From positions 9,830,501-9,894,500 of the forward strand of contig CM051520.1 in the NCBI GenBank assembly GCA_028015205.1: a stretch of 64,000 bases of DNA, in the 5' to 3' direction. Source of the stretch: Mytilisepta virgata. Its lineage: Eukaryota > Mollusca > Bivalvia > Mytilida > Mytilidae. The notes under the pieces were generated by a model. It did no database searches and was not told the origin of the DNA. It saw only the letters and a list, made by a program, of their open reading frames with translations. The position numbers and the translations under genes are program-made. Shown in pieces: positions 45,895-57,375 of the stretch. How positions within the stretch are numbered: the stretch's first letter is position 1; every line of letters begins with the position of its first letter.

Positions 45895-46563
45895 GCAGGT
45901 ATCTTGATGTACTTACTGTTGATAACCCCAAGTATCTTAAATATGAAAAAGATATTTATCCAAAAGAGCTACATTTGAACAAAGCTAATAAGAATAGTAA
46001 ATAATGTTCTTTTTTAGATCGTACTATAAATATCGAAAATGGAGAGACATGTACTAAAATTTATTTAAAAAGGGCCGATTTTAATTTTCCCATTAATAAC
46101 TTACCCTTTCTGGATAGAGACGTACCTTTGGCACCATCGTATGAAGTGTAATATCACAGCTTGTACGTTTTGCACCAATTTGCTCTCGGATAGAAGATTT
46201 TAACGAGCGAAACCATACGATTACTAAAAAACTACTTTTACAGGATTATAGATTTCACAAGCTGCTTGTGCTTTTAAAAAGTTTTATAATAGATATCAAC
46301 AACTTATATCTAAATATCTTGCTTCCAGAAAAGCACTTATCATGAACGGGTTTTCCCATCCTAGTTTCTACTGCAATATCGTGAATAAATGCAAAAGTCT
46401 TGCCAGTATCCCACAGAAACTTACTAGTTACTTAAGATCTTTTCACAGCAAACGGTACAAATATGAGATTATGTGTAATTCTGTAAAAATTGCTCTTTTT
46501 TCCAATGAATTGAAGAATTTAAATTCATGCAGACCTCTTACACATACTGCCGATTTCTATTGA
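45895..46563 (+). pseudogene. Decayed reverse-transcriptase C-terminal region
   Basis: Frames read YLDVLTVDNPKYLKYEKDIY, PKELHLNKANK, then FLDRTINIENGETCTKIYLK, RADFNFPINNLPFLDRDVPL, ISQLVRFAPICSRIEDFNER and LLLQDYRFHKL. This order is typical of the region after the RT core in an invertebrate RT element family. Several stops and frame shifts (for example near 46012 and 46151) make it a pseudogene. The fragment at 44187 may belong to the same family but lies on the other strand. Confidence 0.75.
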
Positions 46564-46934
46564 ACTCTATGATGAGATAGCATTAAATCCTTTATGGAAG
46601 TGTCATTCAGATTTCTTCGTTTAGTAGAGCGACACTATCCGACCTGCAGCTATGAGAGCCTTAGCTAGTTTTACAGTTAAAACAAGCACATTCTGACCCT
46701 GCTTTTTAAATTATGTACCATCCACTCTTATTTTCTGTTATAGCAAGCGTTCACCTGATTGGTAATCATACTGTATTGGTTTTTATAGTGTGTTGTATAC
46801 ACCAGAGTGTCAGGATAGATAAGGGGGAGGTTCGTGTACCCATAAAACCGGTTTAACCCCACCACTATTCAGTGTCTGTATCAAGTCAGACTATCCTGGC
46901 TTTTTGTTTATGTTTTGTACTCTTTTATGTTATT

Positions 46935-47165
46935 TTTATGCCCCACCATGAATGTGGCTGGGCATATAGATTTACCCTTGTCCGTCCGTACGTACGTCCC
47001 GATTTGGTTAGGTTTTGCGTTTAGCTCCATTTCTGGGAAACCTATAGTAATATACATGTATCAATGATATTTCACCACTGCAGTCCTCTTGTATAGTACA
47101 ACGCAGTTCAGCAATACTTATATTGTTTTTAGGGCGGGGCATCCGTGTCTTATAGACACATTTTC
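46935..47165. mobile_element. Short element with GCCCCACC...GGCGGGGCATCC ends
   Basis: Begins ATGCCCCACCATGAATGTGG, GGGCAT, with CCGTCCGTACGTACGTCCC, and ends AGGGCGGGGCATCCGTGTC. It shows the same design as the other families here: complementary ends and a CCGTCCGT tract. It lies about 80 bp upstream of the transposase-like exon. Confidence 0.6.
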
Positions 47166-47247
47166 TAGTTTTGTATTTTTTGTCATTTGATTGATTGGTA
47201 TGTTATTTTTACCTTTCGTGTTATCCATTTTTGTTGTTTATTTGCAG

Positions 47248-48351
47248 TGGAAAGTAGCATATAAAAATCAAGAGAAGATGGATGCAGCATATGAAGCTGT
47301 GGTAAAAGATAAGATGGCAATAAGAGGAGCTGCGAGAAAATTTGGTGTTCCACAAAGTACACTTCGTGATAGAATAAAACGGAAAGGGGCTGATAAACGA
47401 CAGCCTGGAAGTGAACCTGTTTTGGGTCCACAAGATTCAGAAAGACTTATCAGATTTTTTAAAATAATGTTTAAACGCGGTTACTTGTCTAACAGAGAAG
47501 ATATGTGCACTGTAGGAAGTCACTATGCAATTAGTCTCGGTAAACGTAAGCGTGACCGCCCACTAACCAAACACTGGTTTTATTACTTCTGCGAAAGATA
47601 TCCAGAAATCAAAGAGATGAGAACACATCTTCAGCAGTTAGAGAAAACACAAACACAAGATCCGTCACATGTTTCGAGCTTCTTTTCTTATTTAGTCTCA
47701 TCCATGACACAATACGGATTACAGGACACACCCAGTTTGATTTATAGCATTGCATCCGCTGATCTCTCTTATGGTCCACCCTATTTCATAGACAAATCAA
47801 TAATACACGAGGAAGTGGAAAAAATTACTGTTTTCGCATGTGGAAATGGATCTGGGGAAGTCATCCAACCTTTTTTTGTATTTCCTGAAGCTACTAAACA
47901 ACTTGAAAATTTACACGAGGACTGCTCCCCAGGTTTTGGGTATATTGCAGATGAAAGCTTATACGAATGTGAAGTCTTTTTGATGTATCTTAGAGAACAT
48001 TTCTCGAAACATACACCAGCGGAAGAGCATAAAATCTTATTTGTTGAAGGTCATAAGCTGTTTTTGTCAGTAGATGTAATGGAATGGGCCGAAGAAAACA
48101 ATATCACAATTGTGGTCTTGCCAGCACAATTTAGCGAATTGCTACAGCCATTAGAAGGTGATCTTCTACGAAATTTTGAACGCTTTTACTTGCAGCAATG
48201 CAAGGAAGAATTGTCTGATTCCAATGAACTTGATAGGCATACACTCTGTAATGCAGTAAATGAAGCATACAAGATAGCATTTAAACAAGAAAGTGTGAAA
48301 AGGGCTTTTCAGATGTCTGGAATCATTCCTGTTAATCCAAGTGTTTGTTAA
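47248..48351 (+). CDS. Pogo/jerky-like HTH_psq plus DDE exon, apparently domesticated
   Basis: Follows the acceptor GTTGTTTATTTGCAG and opens in phase 0 for 367 codons without a break. Residues about 1-50 form a psq-type HTH (WKVAYKNQEKMDAAYEAVV, then RGAARKFGVPQSTLRDRIKR). A CENP-B-like middle follows (LTKHWFYYFCERYPEI), then a DDE_1-like fold. By eye the catalytic acids are substituted: the usual NxDETG site reads YSIASADLS, LDGH reads VEGH, and QPLD reads QPLE. An intact frame with a dead active site suggests a host gene rather than a live transposon, and no inverted repeats were seen around it. It may be another alternative exon of the BTB gene (same phase and strand, 28 kb downstream). 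It may instead be a separate gene starting at an internal Met (47278 or 47200). Confidence 0.75.
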   Translation, partial: WKVAYKNQEKMDAAYEAVVKDKMAIRGAARKFGVPQSTLRDRIKRKGADKRQPGSEPVLGPQDSERLIRFFKIMFKRGYLSNREDMCTVGSHYAISLGKRKRDRPLTKHWFYYFCERYPEIKEMRTHLQQLEKTQTQDPSHVSSFFSYLVSSMTQYGLQDTPSLIYSIASADLSYGPPYFIDKSIIHEEVEKITVFACGNGSGEVIQPFFVFPEATKQLENLHEDCSPGFGYIADESLYECEVFLMYLREHFSKHTPAEEHKILFVEGHKLFLSVDVMEWAEENNITIVVLPAQFSELLQPLEGDLLRNFERFYLQQCKEELSDSNELDRHTLCNAVNEAYKIAFKQESVKRAFQMSGIIPVNPSVC

Positions 48352-49171
48352 TTCATTGTGAAATAGTCCATATTACATAAAATGTACTGATTCAGAGTAT
48401 ACTATGCCTGTCCGGTGTTTGTTACCTTTTACATGCATTCTTTATAGTAATACAAAAAAGCTGAGATACCAAGTAATATTTGATGAGCCAGATGTTCATT
48501 TTGACGACACTGACGATTGATTGAAAAGCGATAATTAGGGACTAATAAAAATGAAGATCATTTGCATAGGAATACTTAATTATGTCTAAAGACAATTAGA
48601 TAAATATATAATCTGTAGGCTTTATAAAGGTGAAGATCTCAAACTTTACAATAGGAAATCGGATTGTAACAGCCAAAATGACGACATAATCGGTATAACC
48701 ATCCTTTAATTACATAGGATACAGGAATTAAGGTGACATACATTTGGTTCACTTTTGTGGGATCAAATTGAATATTGATATTGAAAGACGTTAGTATATT
48801 TTTTATGTTCAATGTTTTTATGTTTTATGCTCCTTCTCTTATACGTAATTCTTTATGGAGAAATAATTCTGATAGTAAATACGTAATTATTTATGGAGAA
48901 ATGATTCTGATAGTAAAGAAAATAACTATAGGTAATACGCTTCTTTGATTTGAATATGACATCTATAAGTAAATGGCTGAAGATGTAATTAGCAATTCTT
49001 TACGTAATGATTAACTTCAATGACTGAATCAGAAACACAAATACTGCTTGCTGGAATGCTTACTGGTTACTCGGTGGTAGTAATATAATAGCTTTGAATT
49101 ATGTGTTTATTTGATATTTGTGCTTACTTGTATTGAATTTTGGATACTTTTGTTTCAGGGGATATTTGATA
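48352..49171. other. 3' flank of the transposase-like exon
   Basis: A tandem duplication of about 55 bp lies at 48843-48920 (TACGTAATTCTTTATGGAG and TACGTAATTATTTATGGAG, both followed by AAATGATTCTGATAGTAAA or close). No coding content. Confidence 0.45.
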
Positions 49172-49500
49172 TTATACCCCCACTCGGAAGAGGGGACAAT
49201 ACTGCATTCACCTTGTCCGTTCGGTTGTTCGTCCGTTCGCTCACAAACATTTTTTGTCACATTTTTCTCAGCTTCTTTTGTTATGTAGCTTTGACATGAT
49301 GAGTTGTACATTGTTTCCTATTTTCAATTCTGCCCAACCCAACTATCTGTTTGACGGGACTTTGACTTTGTAAAAATACAATGTAACACATAAAAAATTA
49401 TGTCGCATTTTTCTTAGCTTCTATCTTCCTGTTTGGCGGGACTTGTACGAGTGGGGGTATCCTTAGCACGACATCGTATGCAACTTCTTTGTCTTGTTCA
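49172..49500. mobile_element. CCCCCACTCGGAAGAGGGG-type element
   Basis: Starts ATACCCCCACTCGGAAGAGG, followed by CACCTTGTCCGTTCGGTTG and ACAAACATTTTTTGTCACA. Ends GAGTGGGGGTATCCTTAGCA. The family matches 32356-33100, and this copy preserves the empty site of the SINE inserted there. Confidence 0.75.
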
Positions 49501-50087
49501 TGTTTGTTGGTATTGTTTTTTTGTTGAAGTTAGACGTTATGAAACGTTTCCTATGTTTTTAGACGCATACCCCATATCCTTATGTTTTTATATGTAGTAA
49601 TCATTGAATCAATTTTTCCTGACGATGAAGCCAATAACAAACCTAGAGCACTAGAAAACGAGTGATATATCATGTTATAAAATTAAACGATATCATCATT
49701 ACGGAGTTTGTCCTCTAGTGTTTCTCCGAATACTGTTTGGGAGATCTTACATTAGACCAATGGCAATTAGAGAATTTCAAACACAGGTTGTATGAACCTT
49801 AAAAATTAACGGTTGCGATAAAATAAACAAAAAACATGAAAGAAACCCAAATCGACCTTTGAAATAATGGGTTTCATTATTTACTTAAAACGAACAATAA
49901 ATTGAGACAAACGATCAAACAGTTTATGGTGAATATACAATTGGTGCAGACAAAGTAATGTGTATATGTATAATTAACTGCATTTAAAATACACTCTGCT
50001 ATAGTTAACACTTTCAAATGAAACTTTAAAACAAAGTTCAACATGATGACGTTTGATACAAGGTTAAACACATTTGCTGTACATTTA
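49501..50087. other. Spacer, no gene
   Basis: No coding content recognised. Confidence 0.3.
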
Positions 50088-50540
50088 GAACAGAGAATGG
50101 AAACGTGGAATGTGTCAGACAACAACCCGACCAAAGAATAGAAAAGGTCTTCAACCCAGCGAGAAAATCCCGCATCCGGAGGCGGGCTTCAGCTAGCCCC
50201 TAAACAATAATGCATACTAGGGCACCACACTAAACTCCGAAACAAACAAATGAACCAAAATTCAAAAAAACACACAAGACTAACAAAGGCTAGTGGTTCA
50301 TGACTTCGGAAAGGCGCAAAAATGCTGCGGGGTTAAACATGTTTTGTGAGATCCTCAACCCTCCCCTATACCTCTAGCCAATGTGGAATAAACAAACACA
50401 TACCGATACATACAGTAAAACTCAGTTCAAAAGATGTCCGAGTCTGATGTTAAAAAATACAAGAGAAAAAACTAAGCCAAATGACAAAGATGAATATAAA
50501 GTAACAAAGGACTACTAGTACAGTTTTGATCATGTTTCTA
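50088..50540 (-). repeat. Mussel-type dispersed repeat
   Basis: Contains, in order, GAGAATGGAAACGTGGAATG, ACAACAACCCGACCAAAGAA, CGCATCCGGAGGCGGGCTTC, GCGCAAAAATGCTGCGGGG, ACCCTCCCCTATACCTCTAG and CAATGTGGAATAAAC. I recognise this block order from an abundant mussel repeat. It lies just past the 3' end of the minus-strand gene. Confidence 0.65.
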
Positions 50541-50658
50541 ATTTTAAGAATGATAAAAGGAAAGACGGTTCAACATCGCAAACCAAAAATCCGAATCGAA
50601 GAATAAGCTCTTCATAGAAAACAGAGAGTGTATGTTGGTTCACCTCAGCACTAATTTG

Positions 50659-53600
50659 TTATGCTGATTGGTTGTAATCAGTCGTTGCTACGATTTCAGG
50701 TTGCGGTTGCGGTTGCGGTTGCGGTTGCACAGCTGGTACGTTCTGGATTGTAGTTCCCTGGTGTTCGCTGATTGTAGTTAGCTGTGGTGTACTCTGTTGC
50801 TGAATGGTCTGCTGTGGTTGAGTGGCAAAAGTGTTGTGAACCAATGTATCTTGTGGATGTTGTGTAATCAGGGTTGGCTGTAAAACTTGCTGGGGTGTAT
50901 TTTGTTGGTTTAATCCAGTATCTTGAACGACGACACTCCCTTGATTAATCAAATTATTGCTCACTGGGGGTTGTTGAATGACTTGTGGTAAGGTTTGTTG
51001 TTGGATTAACTGTGGTTGGATCATTGTTGGTTGTTGCGCAAATGTAGCTGGTTGAGGGGCTGCCATTACAGTTGGTTGTGTCTGTAATGTTAGTGTTATA
51101 GGACGACCGACCGCGCTATCTTGAAGTATACTTTGAGGAACAGTACTTCTAGTGTCCTGATTGTAATTCTGCTGTGGTATAACGTTTATCATCCTGTATT
51201 GCTGATGAACAGGTGTGTGATCTTGTACAGTTGGTTGTAATTGGATACTAGGGAGATTTTCAGTCTCCTGTTCTGAGTAAATTCTATGATCTCTCATACG
51301 ACCATATCTTGGTGTTTTGACATACCTTCTGTTTCCAGTACGCTTGTATTCTGTACTAACAGGAGCCACAGATTGGAGGTCGTCGTCTTGGTCATCTATA
51401 ACATTATCTGTAAAGGAAAAAGAGTACCAATTTACGGATAATAGTATTTAAATATAGATTTGATCACTGGCACCTTGTAAGGTGCTCCTGTTTTATTGCA
51501 TTTCTCTGCCGTCAAGTTTTTTTTCCTCAACACCCCACCACCATATCACATAAACAAATTGTTTTGTCCACTGAAATATGAAAAAGACTGGGAAACATGA
51601 TTCAAATATTTCTCCGGTATAGTTAGGTAGAAAAATAACGACAAGAAGATGGTACTTGCTTTTAATAGGAGTGTCGTGTTATGCTTATTTGTACTATGAA
51701 GTTAGTTGCTGCTCAAACAATGTCACACTATTAAACAGACTTATAAATGCCATTTTATTTCGTCATTGTAATGTACCTAATGGGGGAATTTACATTGTAA
51801 ACAAAATCGATAAGAGGAAAGGTCAACAATGACAGCAATCAATCAACAACATCCAACAGACAGAACCCTGGACATAAATAACAGAACAGCACAAAACACA
51901 ACATCGAGTCGGGGTAATCTGATTTGGAACAGTCTCTCAACAATTGTGGTGTTAAGCCGGGGATTTTTAAGAACCAAGGCACCCCCCTTATCTATCCTGA
52001 CACTGGTGTATAAATAAAATATATCGCAAAATACCCAAATAAATTTGATGCACTGTATGGCCATTTCGTTGACTGACAACTCATCAGCAGTGCTCGAGAT
52101 CAAAATGTTGGAAATCCGGTTAAAGATATAATGATGAATTAATAAGCACAACCATCAAAAACCAAAACAATTAAAACAAACAGGAATCCAAACTCAGCTA
52201 AGGGTTACCTCTGCATCAAAAGGAAGAGCCTTAGAAATTTCTGGTAAATTTGTCAATTTTGAACGGAAAATTTAAAGGCATTTAAGCAATGAATCATGTC
52301 ATGACAAAAATTCTGGCTACTGGGCTGATAATGCGTGTGTATAAACCATACTATAAAAGCAAGTACAATAAGGTGATCGCTAGCTAGATCGGATTTTATT
52401 TTACTCACCATCCTTCAAATTTCTGGCTGGTGCAACTTGGTAACGTTTAACAGATGAAACCTGTAACGGATAACTTTCATCAGGAACTACGACTTGTTCT
52501 GTCAGTACTTCGTCTGGTCGTCTTTTGATTTCTGTTTCATCTGGGAATATATATATCACAATGCATTAAATTTTCCGTTTTTAAATGAAATGAATTTGCA
52601 TTGCTCAAACATCAGAATTGAAATCATGGTGCGACATTTTGTTAAAATCAGTTGTACTCTGTAATTTTCATCCTCATAAGGTTTTACAGAAGAAGCATTT
52701 ATTAATGAATATATAGAACAGTGCATATAAAAGAGATCCAGACCTACATATTTAAAACCAGCAAAAGGATACCGTAACAGAAAGGAGAAATCCAAAACAC
52801 TAGCCAAGAACTCGAGATTGTTGTAGAGACTCTAGATATAAGAAGCTTTACTTCTGAATCACTATATATGCAACAGATTTAGATTTGTGGTCAACAAGTC
52901 TATAACTATCTTCATAAAATCAGTAAATTAGAAATGCGGTTAGCTTTTATTTAGTATCACAATGCAGAGCACTTTATTGATTTTTATATACAATGACAAT
53001 GTATATATCTTAATGCATTAGTTCGTAGAAAGATAAGTTTTGACTGGTTTGTTAAGATCATTGGATTTGAATACGACTTTTCCAGCACGTTTCGACCAAA
53101 TAATAATAAAATTATCTTTTCACCGTTAAATTTCTTCATTGCTGAATAAAGAAGACATTTTAATAATAAACCAAGTTATGTACATTATTTTCCGTGTATC
53201 ATTGTCGCTGAACGTGTCTTAAGCTATATTTTAGTCTCTTTGCTTGCGCATTGCCCGAGTGAATATGCTTTTTTCGTGTGAAGTAATCGTACATTTTATT
53301 TTACATGGTACACCATCAGTGCGTTAAGTTACTTCGGAAGGGGCCTCGGAGGCCGAGTGGTCTAGGTAGTTCGTCATGACTACTAGTGATCACTAGCCTG
53401 TCAACGCTGAGATTGTGAGTTCGAATCTCACCTGTGGTTGTGTACGACTCCGATCTTAATTGACAAGGATTGCCAGTTTTCCTACCGAAGGTCGGTGGTT
53501 CTCTCCGGGTACTCAGGCTTCCTCCACCAACATAAACTGGCCGCCGCAAAATAGCCAAATGTGCTGAAAACGGCGTAAAACCCCAACTAAACAAACAAAC

Positions 53601-56600
53601 AAACAAAACAAAAGTTACTTCGGCGAGGTATGGTGATCTTTAAATATTACACTTCATAACACAAACACTTGCCTGGTTTGTTAACTTTGTTGTCTTTTTG
53701 TCCATTTTCTTCATTTTTACTCTTTGCTGTCAGTAGTAGTTGTTTAGTTGCTCTGAATTTCTTCCATAGGACTACGCAGCTTATCAGCAATACCAAGGCT
53801 ATCACAGTTAATACCATTAAACTTGTAAATAATCCAATGCCAGCATGGAAGTTAGGGACATCTAAGGGATATATTAGATGATTAATAATACTCTAGTTAA
53901 TGCATGTATTAAATCAACACACTATGCTAAGTCATGGCTCTCCATGCATTTTAGTTGTATATTTATGACATTGTAATATTGATATATAGGTCTTCAGTAT
54001 GGAATGACTTGTTTATTTTCGACTTAATTGGGTTACTTATTTTTTACATTACCTTTCTTTTAGATCTTTAACGCTAATATAACTGGACTGTATGACATCA
54101 ATGTCAAAATCATTTCTATAGAACAATTTGATGTATTTCAGCAGTTCTAATGCTGTTATTGCAACCTCGGGTCTGTTTTTTTTCATCCAAAATGAACTAT
54201 TTTCATTGTTTTGTAATTCTATTTCATAATTTGTTTATTTTAGGCATTTCAACGTGGTTAAATTTAATAAAACTTACTTTTGAATTTCTTTTGTGTTGCG
54301 TATATTAATGTCTGTAGTTTTGTCTGCTAAATGAAACTTTCAGAACGGAGGTTTTCCTTGCGATATAGCTGGGGCGTAAATATATACTATTATTGTTGTG
54401 TGGGAAACAGTGAAATATGAGTTAAACAACAGCTAACATTACACCCTTCCAAAGCACAAACAATAAAGAGAACAAAAAAAACAAGAACTCCTTAAAATCC
54501 AACCTGTAACAGAAACATGCTGTGAAATAAGTTTTATGAACGCCGAAATGTCCACATATCCAGTCCTTATTCTGCTGTATTAAAACATAATAATGACAAT
54601 AAAACATAACTAGAATGACATAACTACCGCGGCAATTAATTGTGTGGACTTATTTATGGTTCCTGCGTATAAAGGATCACACATGATATCGCTTTTAAAA
54701 GTTCTTTAACACAGACTGACATATACATACATGCTTATCCTGATAATTATACAATTGCATTGTTGTCAGATACAATTAACCAAAAGCAATAGCCGAAATC
54801 ATAAAAATTGAACAAATTTTGTATTAGAATGTATTTTTACATTATTTAACTAACAAATTATAAACAATAGGAGGCTCCGGCTGATGTCCGAGAGATCCAG
54901 GTGGAGTGTTGTGTCAACTTATGTTCACTTCCCTATCTGCAGTGTGGCCACCACTATCGTGGTGGGAGAAGACTGGTGCTTCCATAAAAACACAACTGAT
55001 GTAGCCAATTGTATTGAAAGTGGTGTAAAGCCCCAATTAGATAAATGTTTACACGATTGTTGCTTATGCAAGTTAAAAACATCTAATAAGGTTTTCAAGT
55101 TATATCTGGTGTGATTTTTTTTCTAGGTAAGAGTCCATTCGTAAATTTGAACGGCCGATTGATAATATCTATAATGGTTATAAACAAAAATCACGCGTTC
55201 ACTACGGTTTTAGGAAACAATTTCATCTAGATATTGTACCTCTAGTATGTTTCCCGATTTATAAATAAAACGTATCACAAAATACCAAAATAAATTTGAT
55301 GCACTGTATGGCCATTTCGTTGACTGACAACTCATCAGCAGTGCTCGAGATCAAAATATTGGAAAACCGGTTAAAGATATAATGATGAATTTATAAGCAC
55401 AACCATAAAAAATCAAAACAATTAAAACAAACAGGTATCCAAATTCAGCTAAGGGTTACCTCTGCATCAAAAGGAACAGCCTTAGAAATTTCTGGTATTT
55501 TTTGTCAAATTTTGAACGGAAAATTTAAAGGCATTTGAGTAATAAATCATGCCAGGACAAAAGTTCTGGCTACTAGGCTGATAATGCCCTCGGGACTAAC
55601 AGTCCACCAGCAGTGACATAGACCCAGTGGTAGTAATAAAATGTCACAAAATACCAAAATAAATTTGATTTATCTGTACCACTTACAGTGACAAATAGTT
55701 GGTCCACGAGTGCCACAGTAATTGATATTCCCAATCCAGTTGTCAAAAGAAGATGGAGTTGCAGGTCCGTCAACATAGCAGGTTTGGAATATAGAACACC
55801 GTCCACAAAGTTGTTCAAAACCTTCTTCATTCTGCAAATAAAATAAGTTTAATTATCTCTACAATCTAAGCCTTTATGATCATATTGCTTGGATGCATTA
55901 GAGAATTCAGCATGGTTTATCGATTTAATTGCTGGATATACTTCTTTACTAGTTTTTAATCATAAGAAGTTCTTTTTTGGTAGAATGACTCACTCACCAT
56001 CCTGTAGCTTCTTATACGTAAAGTCGTTCGTAACTCATTATTTCATTATGACTAGCATTTGAAATTACGTCTGAAAAGTTTTATGAATAAGGCTGTAAAT
56101 CGTTACCAGAATACAAAATTAGGACGGATGAATGTGAAATGTCTCGATGAGGCAATGCCCTGAACAGGAATATACCGGTACAAAAGTTTGTTTTTGTCAG
56201 AGGAATGAATATGCAAGGATGATAGTTGTCTATTTTATCCTCTTTCATATTAAGTAATAAAATATGTCGAATATTTTTTTCTCCTTATTCTGCTAATTGC
56301 AAAACATCTCGTCACTTGCAATTCTACTTTGTTTTGTGTTCTGTTTCAGTTGTATGACGCCATGGTATTGAGCCCCAAAATTGAGCTTCTACTAATAGGC
56401 TAGGAATTTCCTATTTTATGTCCTTATTTCAGATGATTTATCTTTCATGATAAAACAATTAATTGACATTGAGTATTTATTGCACAATCATAACAGACTT
56501 CAGTTATTTCCTCTTAGAGCAAACAATATTGGCCATTGCTTAATAAGATATTTTGCAAGTATTCTACAGTAGGATACCTCGCAGACAATTATTATGTGGA

Positions 56601-57051
56601 GATCGAAGTCGCCATTTATCTTACCATGCATGTGTTTACATTGCTTGCACAAAAATAGTAATCGCTCATGCATTTTTCATGTACAGACTGTTTGGTTTCT
56701 GTTGACTTCGTAGATAGAAAGGCCACGGCTTTCTCTTTTGACAGAGCTTCTGAAATTATAGAAATAACATACAAAAAGGGGTGCCATGTAAAATATGATA
56801 GAACTATTGGCCATGTAATAGCGTTTGGCTTTTAATATGTTCGATCAATTTTCTTAATCTGTCATGTTCCATTGCATACTCAAAGTTAATTTACTCACAA
56901 ATCTTAAAATCCTTGGAACCTTCAATTATTCTTCTCACAAAATTATATATAACTTACCAATGTAATTCAAGAAAGATATATACTAAGTACCTATTGGTGG
57001 CACTGTGATAGAATTACCCTCTTGAATGAACACCACCATCACAGCAGTCAA
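50659..57051 (-). CDS. Cys-rich single-pass membrane protein with Gln-rich tail
   Basis: Six minus-strand exons join in phase: 57051-56991, 56749-56625, 55831-55687, 53861-53673, 52540-52409 and 51407-50659 (stop). From the first possible Met at 57039 the product is about 462 residues. A better signal peptide may come from an unseen upstream exon, because LTAVMVVFIQEG looks like the end of one. The ectodomain has eight Cys (CMSDYYFC, NTC, LCGRC, QTC, NYC, TIC); a TNF-receptor-like or novel Cys-rich fold is possible but unproven. A transmembrane helix follows (LMVLTVIALVLLISCVVLW) with basic KKFR. The cytoplasmic tail has RYGRMRDHRIYSEQE and a long Gln/Pro/Thr-rich region ending in PQ repeats. 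The intron after 53673 appears to begin GC (CAG|GCAAGT). I do not recognise the family. Confidence 0.8.
50699..50728 (-). repeat. PQ-codon microsatellite in coding sequence
   Basis: GGTTGCGGTTGCGGTTGCG on the plus strand encodes Gln-Pro repeats near the C-terminus of the membrane protein. Such hexamer runs change length easily. Confidence 0.85.
51805..52330. repeat. Dispersed repeat family 4, copy 1 (intronic)
   Basis: From about 52010 (AAATAAAATATATCGCAAAA) to 52330 it matches 55262-55590 at about 95 percent. Shared blocks include TGCACTGTATGGCCATTTCG, CATCAGCAGTGCTCGAGATC and GGTTACCTCTGCATCAAAAG. The preceding 200 bp (AATGACAGCAATCAATCAAC onward) is present only here. Confidence 0.85.
53338..53611 (+). 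mobile_element. tRNA-derived SINE with 12-bp target duplication
   Basis: The head GGCCTCGGAGGCCGAGTGGT, with TCTAGG, is A-box-like, and GAGTTCGAATCTCACC carries a B-box, as in tRNA-Leu/Ser-type ancestors. The body includes TGGTTCTCTCCGGGTACTC, a conserved molluscan SINE central domain, then ACTGGCCGCC, and the tail is (AAAC)n. It is flanked by AAGTTACTTCGG at 53326-53337 and 53612-53623, a perfect target-site duplication, so insertion is recent. It lies in the intron between the tail and transmembrane exons of the minus-strand gene. Confidence 0.92.
54870..55085 (+). mobile_element. Decayed SINE-like sequence
   Basis: GGCTCCGGCTGATGTCCGAG, then CTTCCATAAAAACACAACTG, AGCCAATTGTATTGAAAGTG and GTGTAAAGCCCCAATTAG resemble the body and tail of the SINE at 53338 (AGCCAAATGTGCTGAAAACG, CGTAAAACCCCAACTAA). 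Heavily mutated. Confidence 0.5.
55262..55680. repeat. Dispersed repeat family 4, copy 2 plus fragment
   Basis: Direct copy of 52010-52330. It is followed near 55633-55671 by a second short piece, AAAATGTCACAAAATACCAA then AATAAATTTGATTTATC, ending just before the exon at 55687. Both copies lie in introns of the minus-strand gene. Confidence 0.85.
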
Positions 57052-57375
57052 CTGAAACAAGAACAATTGTCAACAAAGGCGAGATAACACTTTCAACGAA
57101 AATAAGACCTATATCCGTGTTAAAATCTCCAATAATTGACACACTTTTCTGAAGATACGTAAATGAGCTATATTTCTGATTTATGTTAATTTTTTTACTT
57201 ATTTTAATGAAATTTTTACACAACTAGATGCTACTAAAAAATTCAAGAATCAAAGATCACTTACTTACCCTCCGCCTGGTTTACTGGACACCGAATTCGT
57301 TTTGTTTTATTTGGGATTTAACGCTCATATTTTATTATAGTAATGAAGGTTATTTTGAAGGAATTTTTCAATGTG
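57052..57375 (-). other. Putative 5' untranslated exon region of the membrane-protein gene
   Basis: On the minus strand CCAGGCGGAGG is followed by GTAAGTAAGT (donor at about 57272), a strong donor with no open frame entering the next exon (a TAA precedes it in phase). It may be a non-coding first exon. This is tentative. Confidence 0.35.

Noticed and set aside
44187..46563. A single retroelement with both ends present
   Set aside because: The N-terminal-like piece is on the minus strand and the C-terminal-like piece on the plus strand, separated by an unrelated element, so they are separate relics.
53344..53430. tRNA gene at the SINE head
   Set aside because: The A- and B-box spacing and flanks belong to a SINE with a tail and target duplication; no intact cloverleaf with a proper acceptor stem was found.
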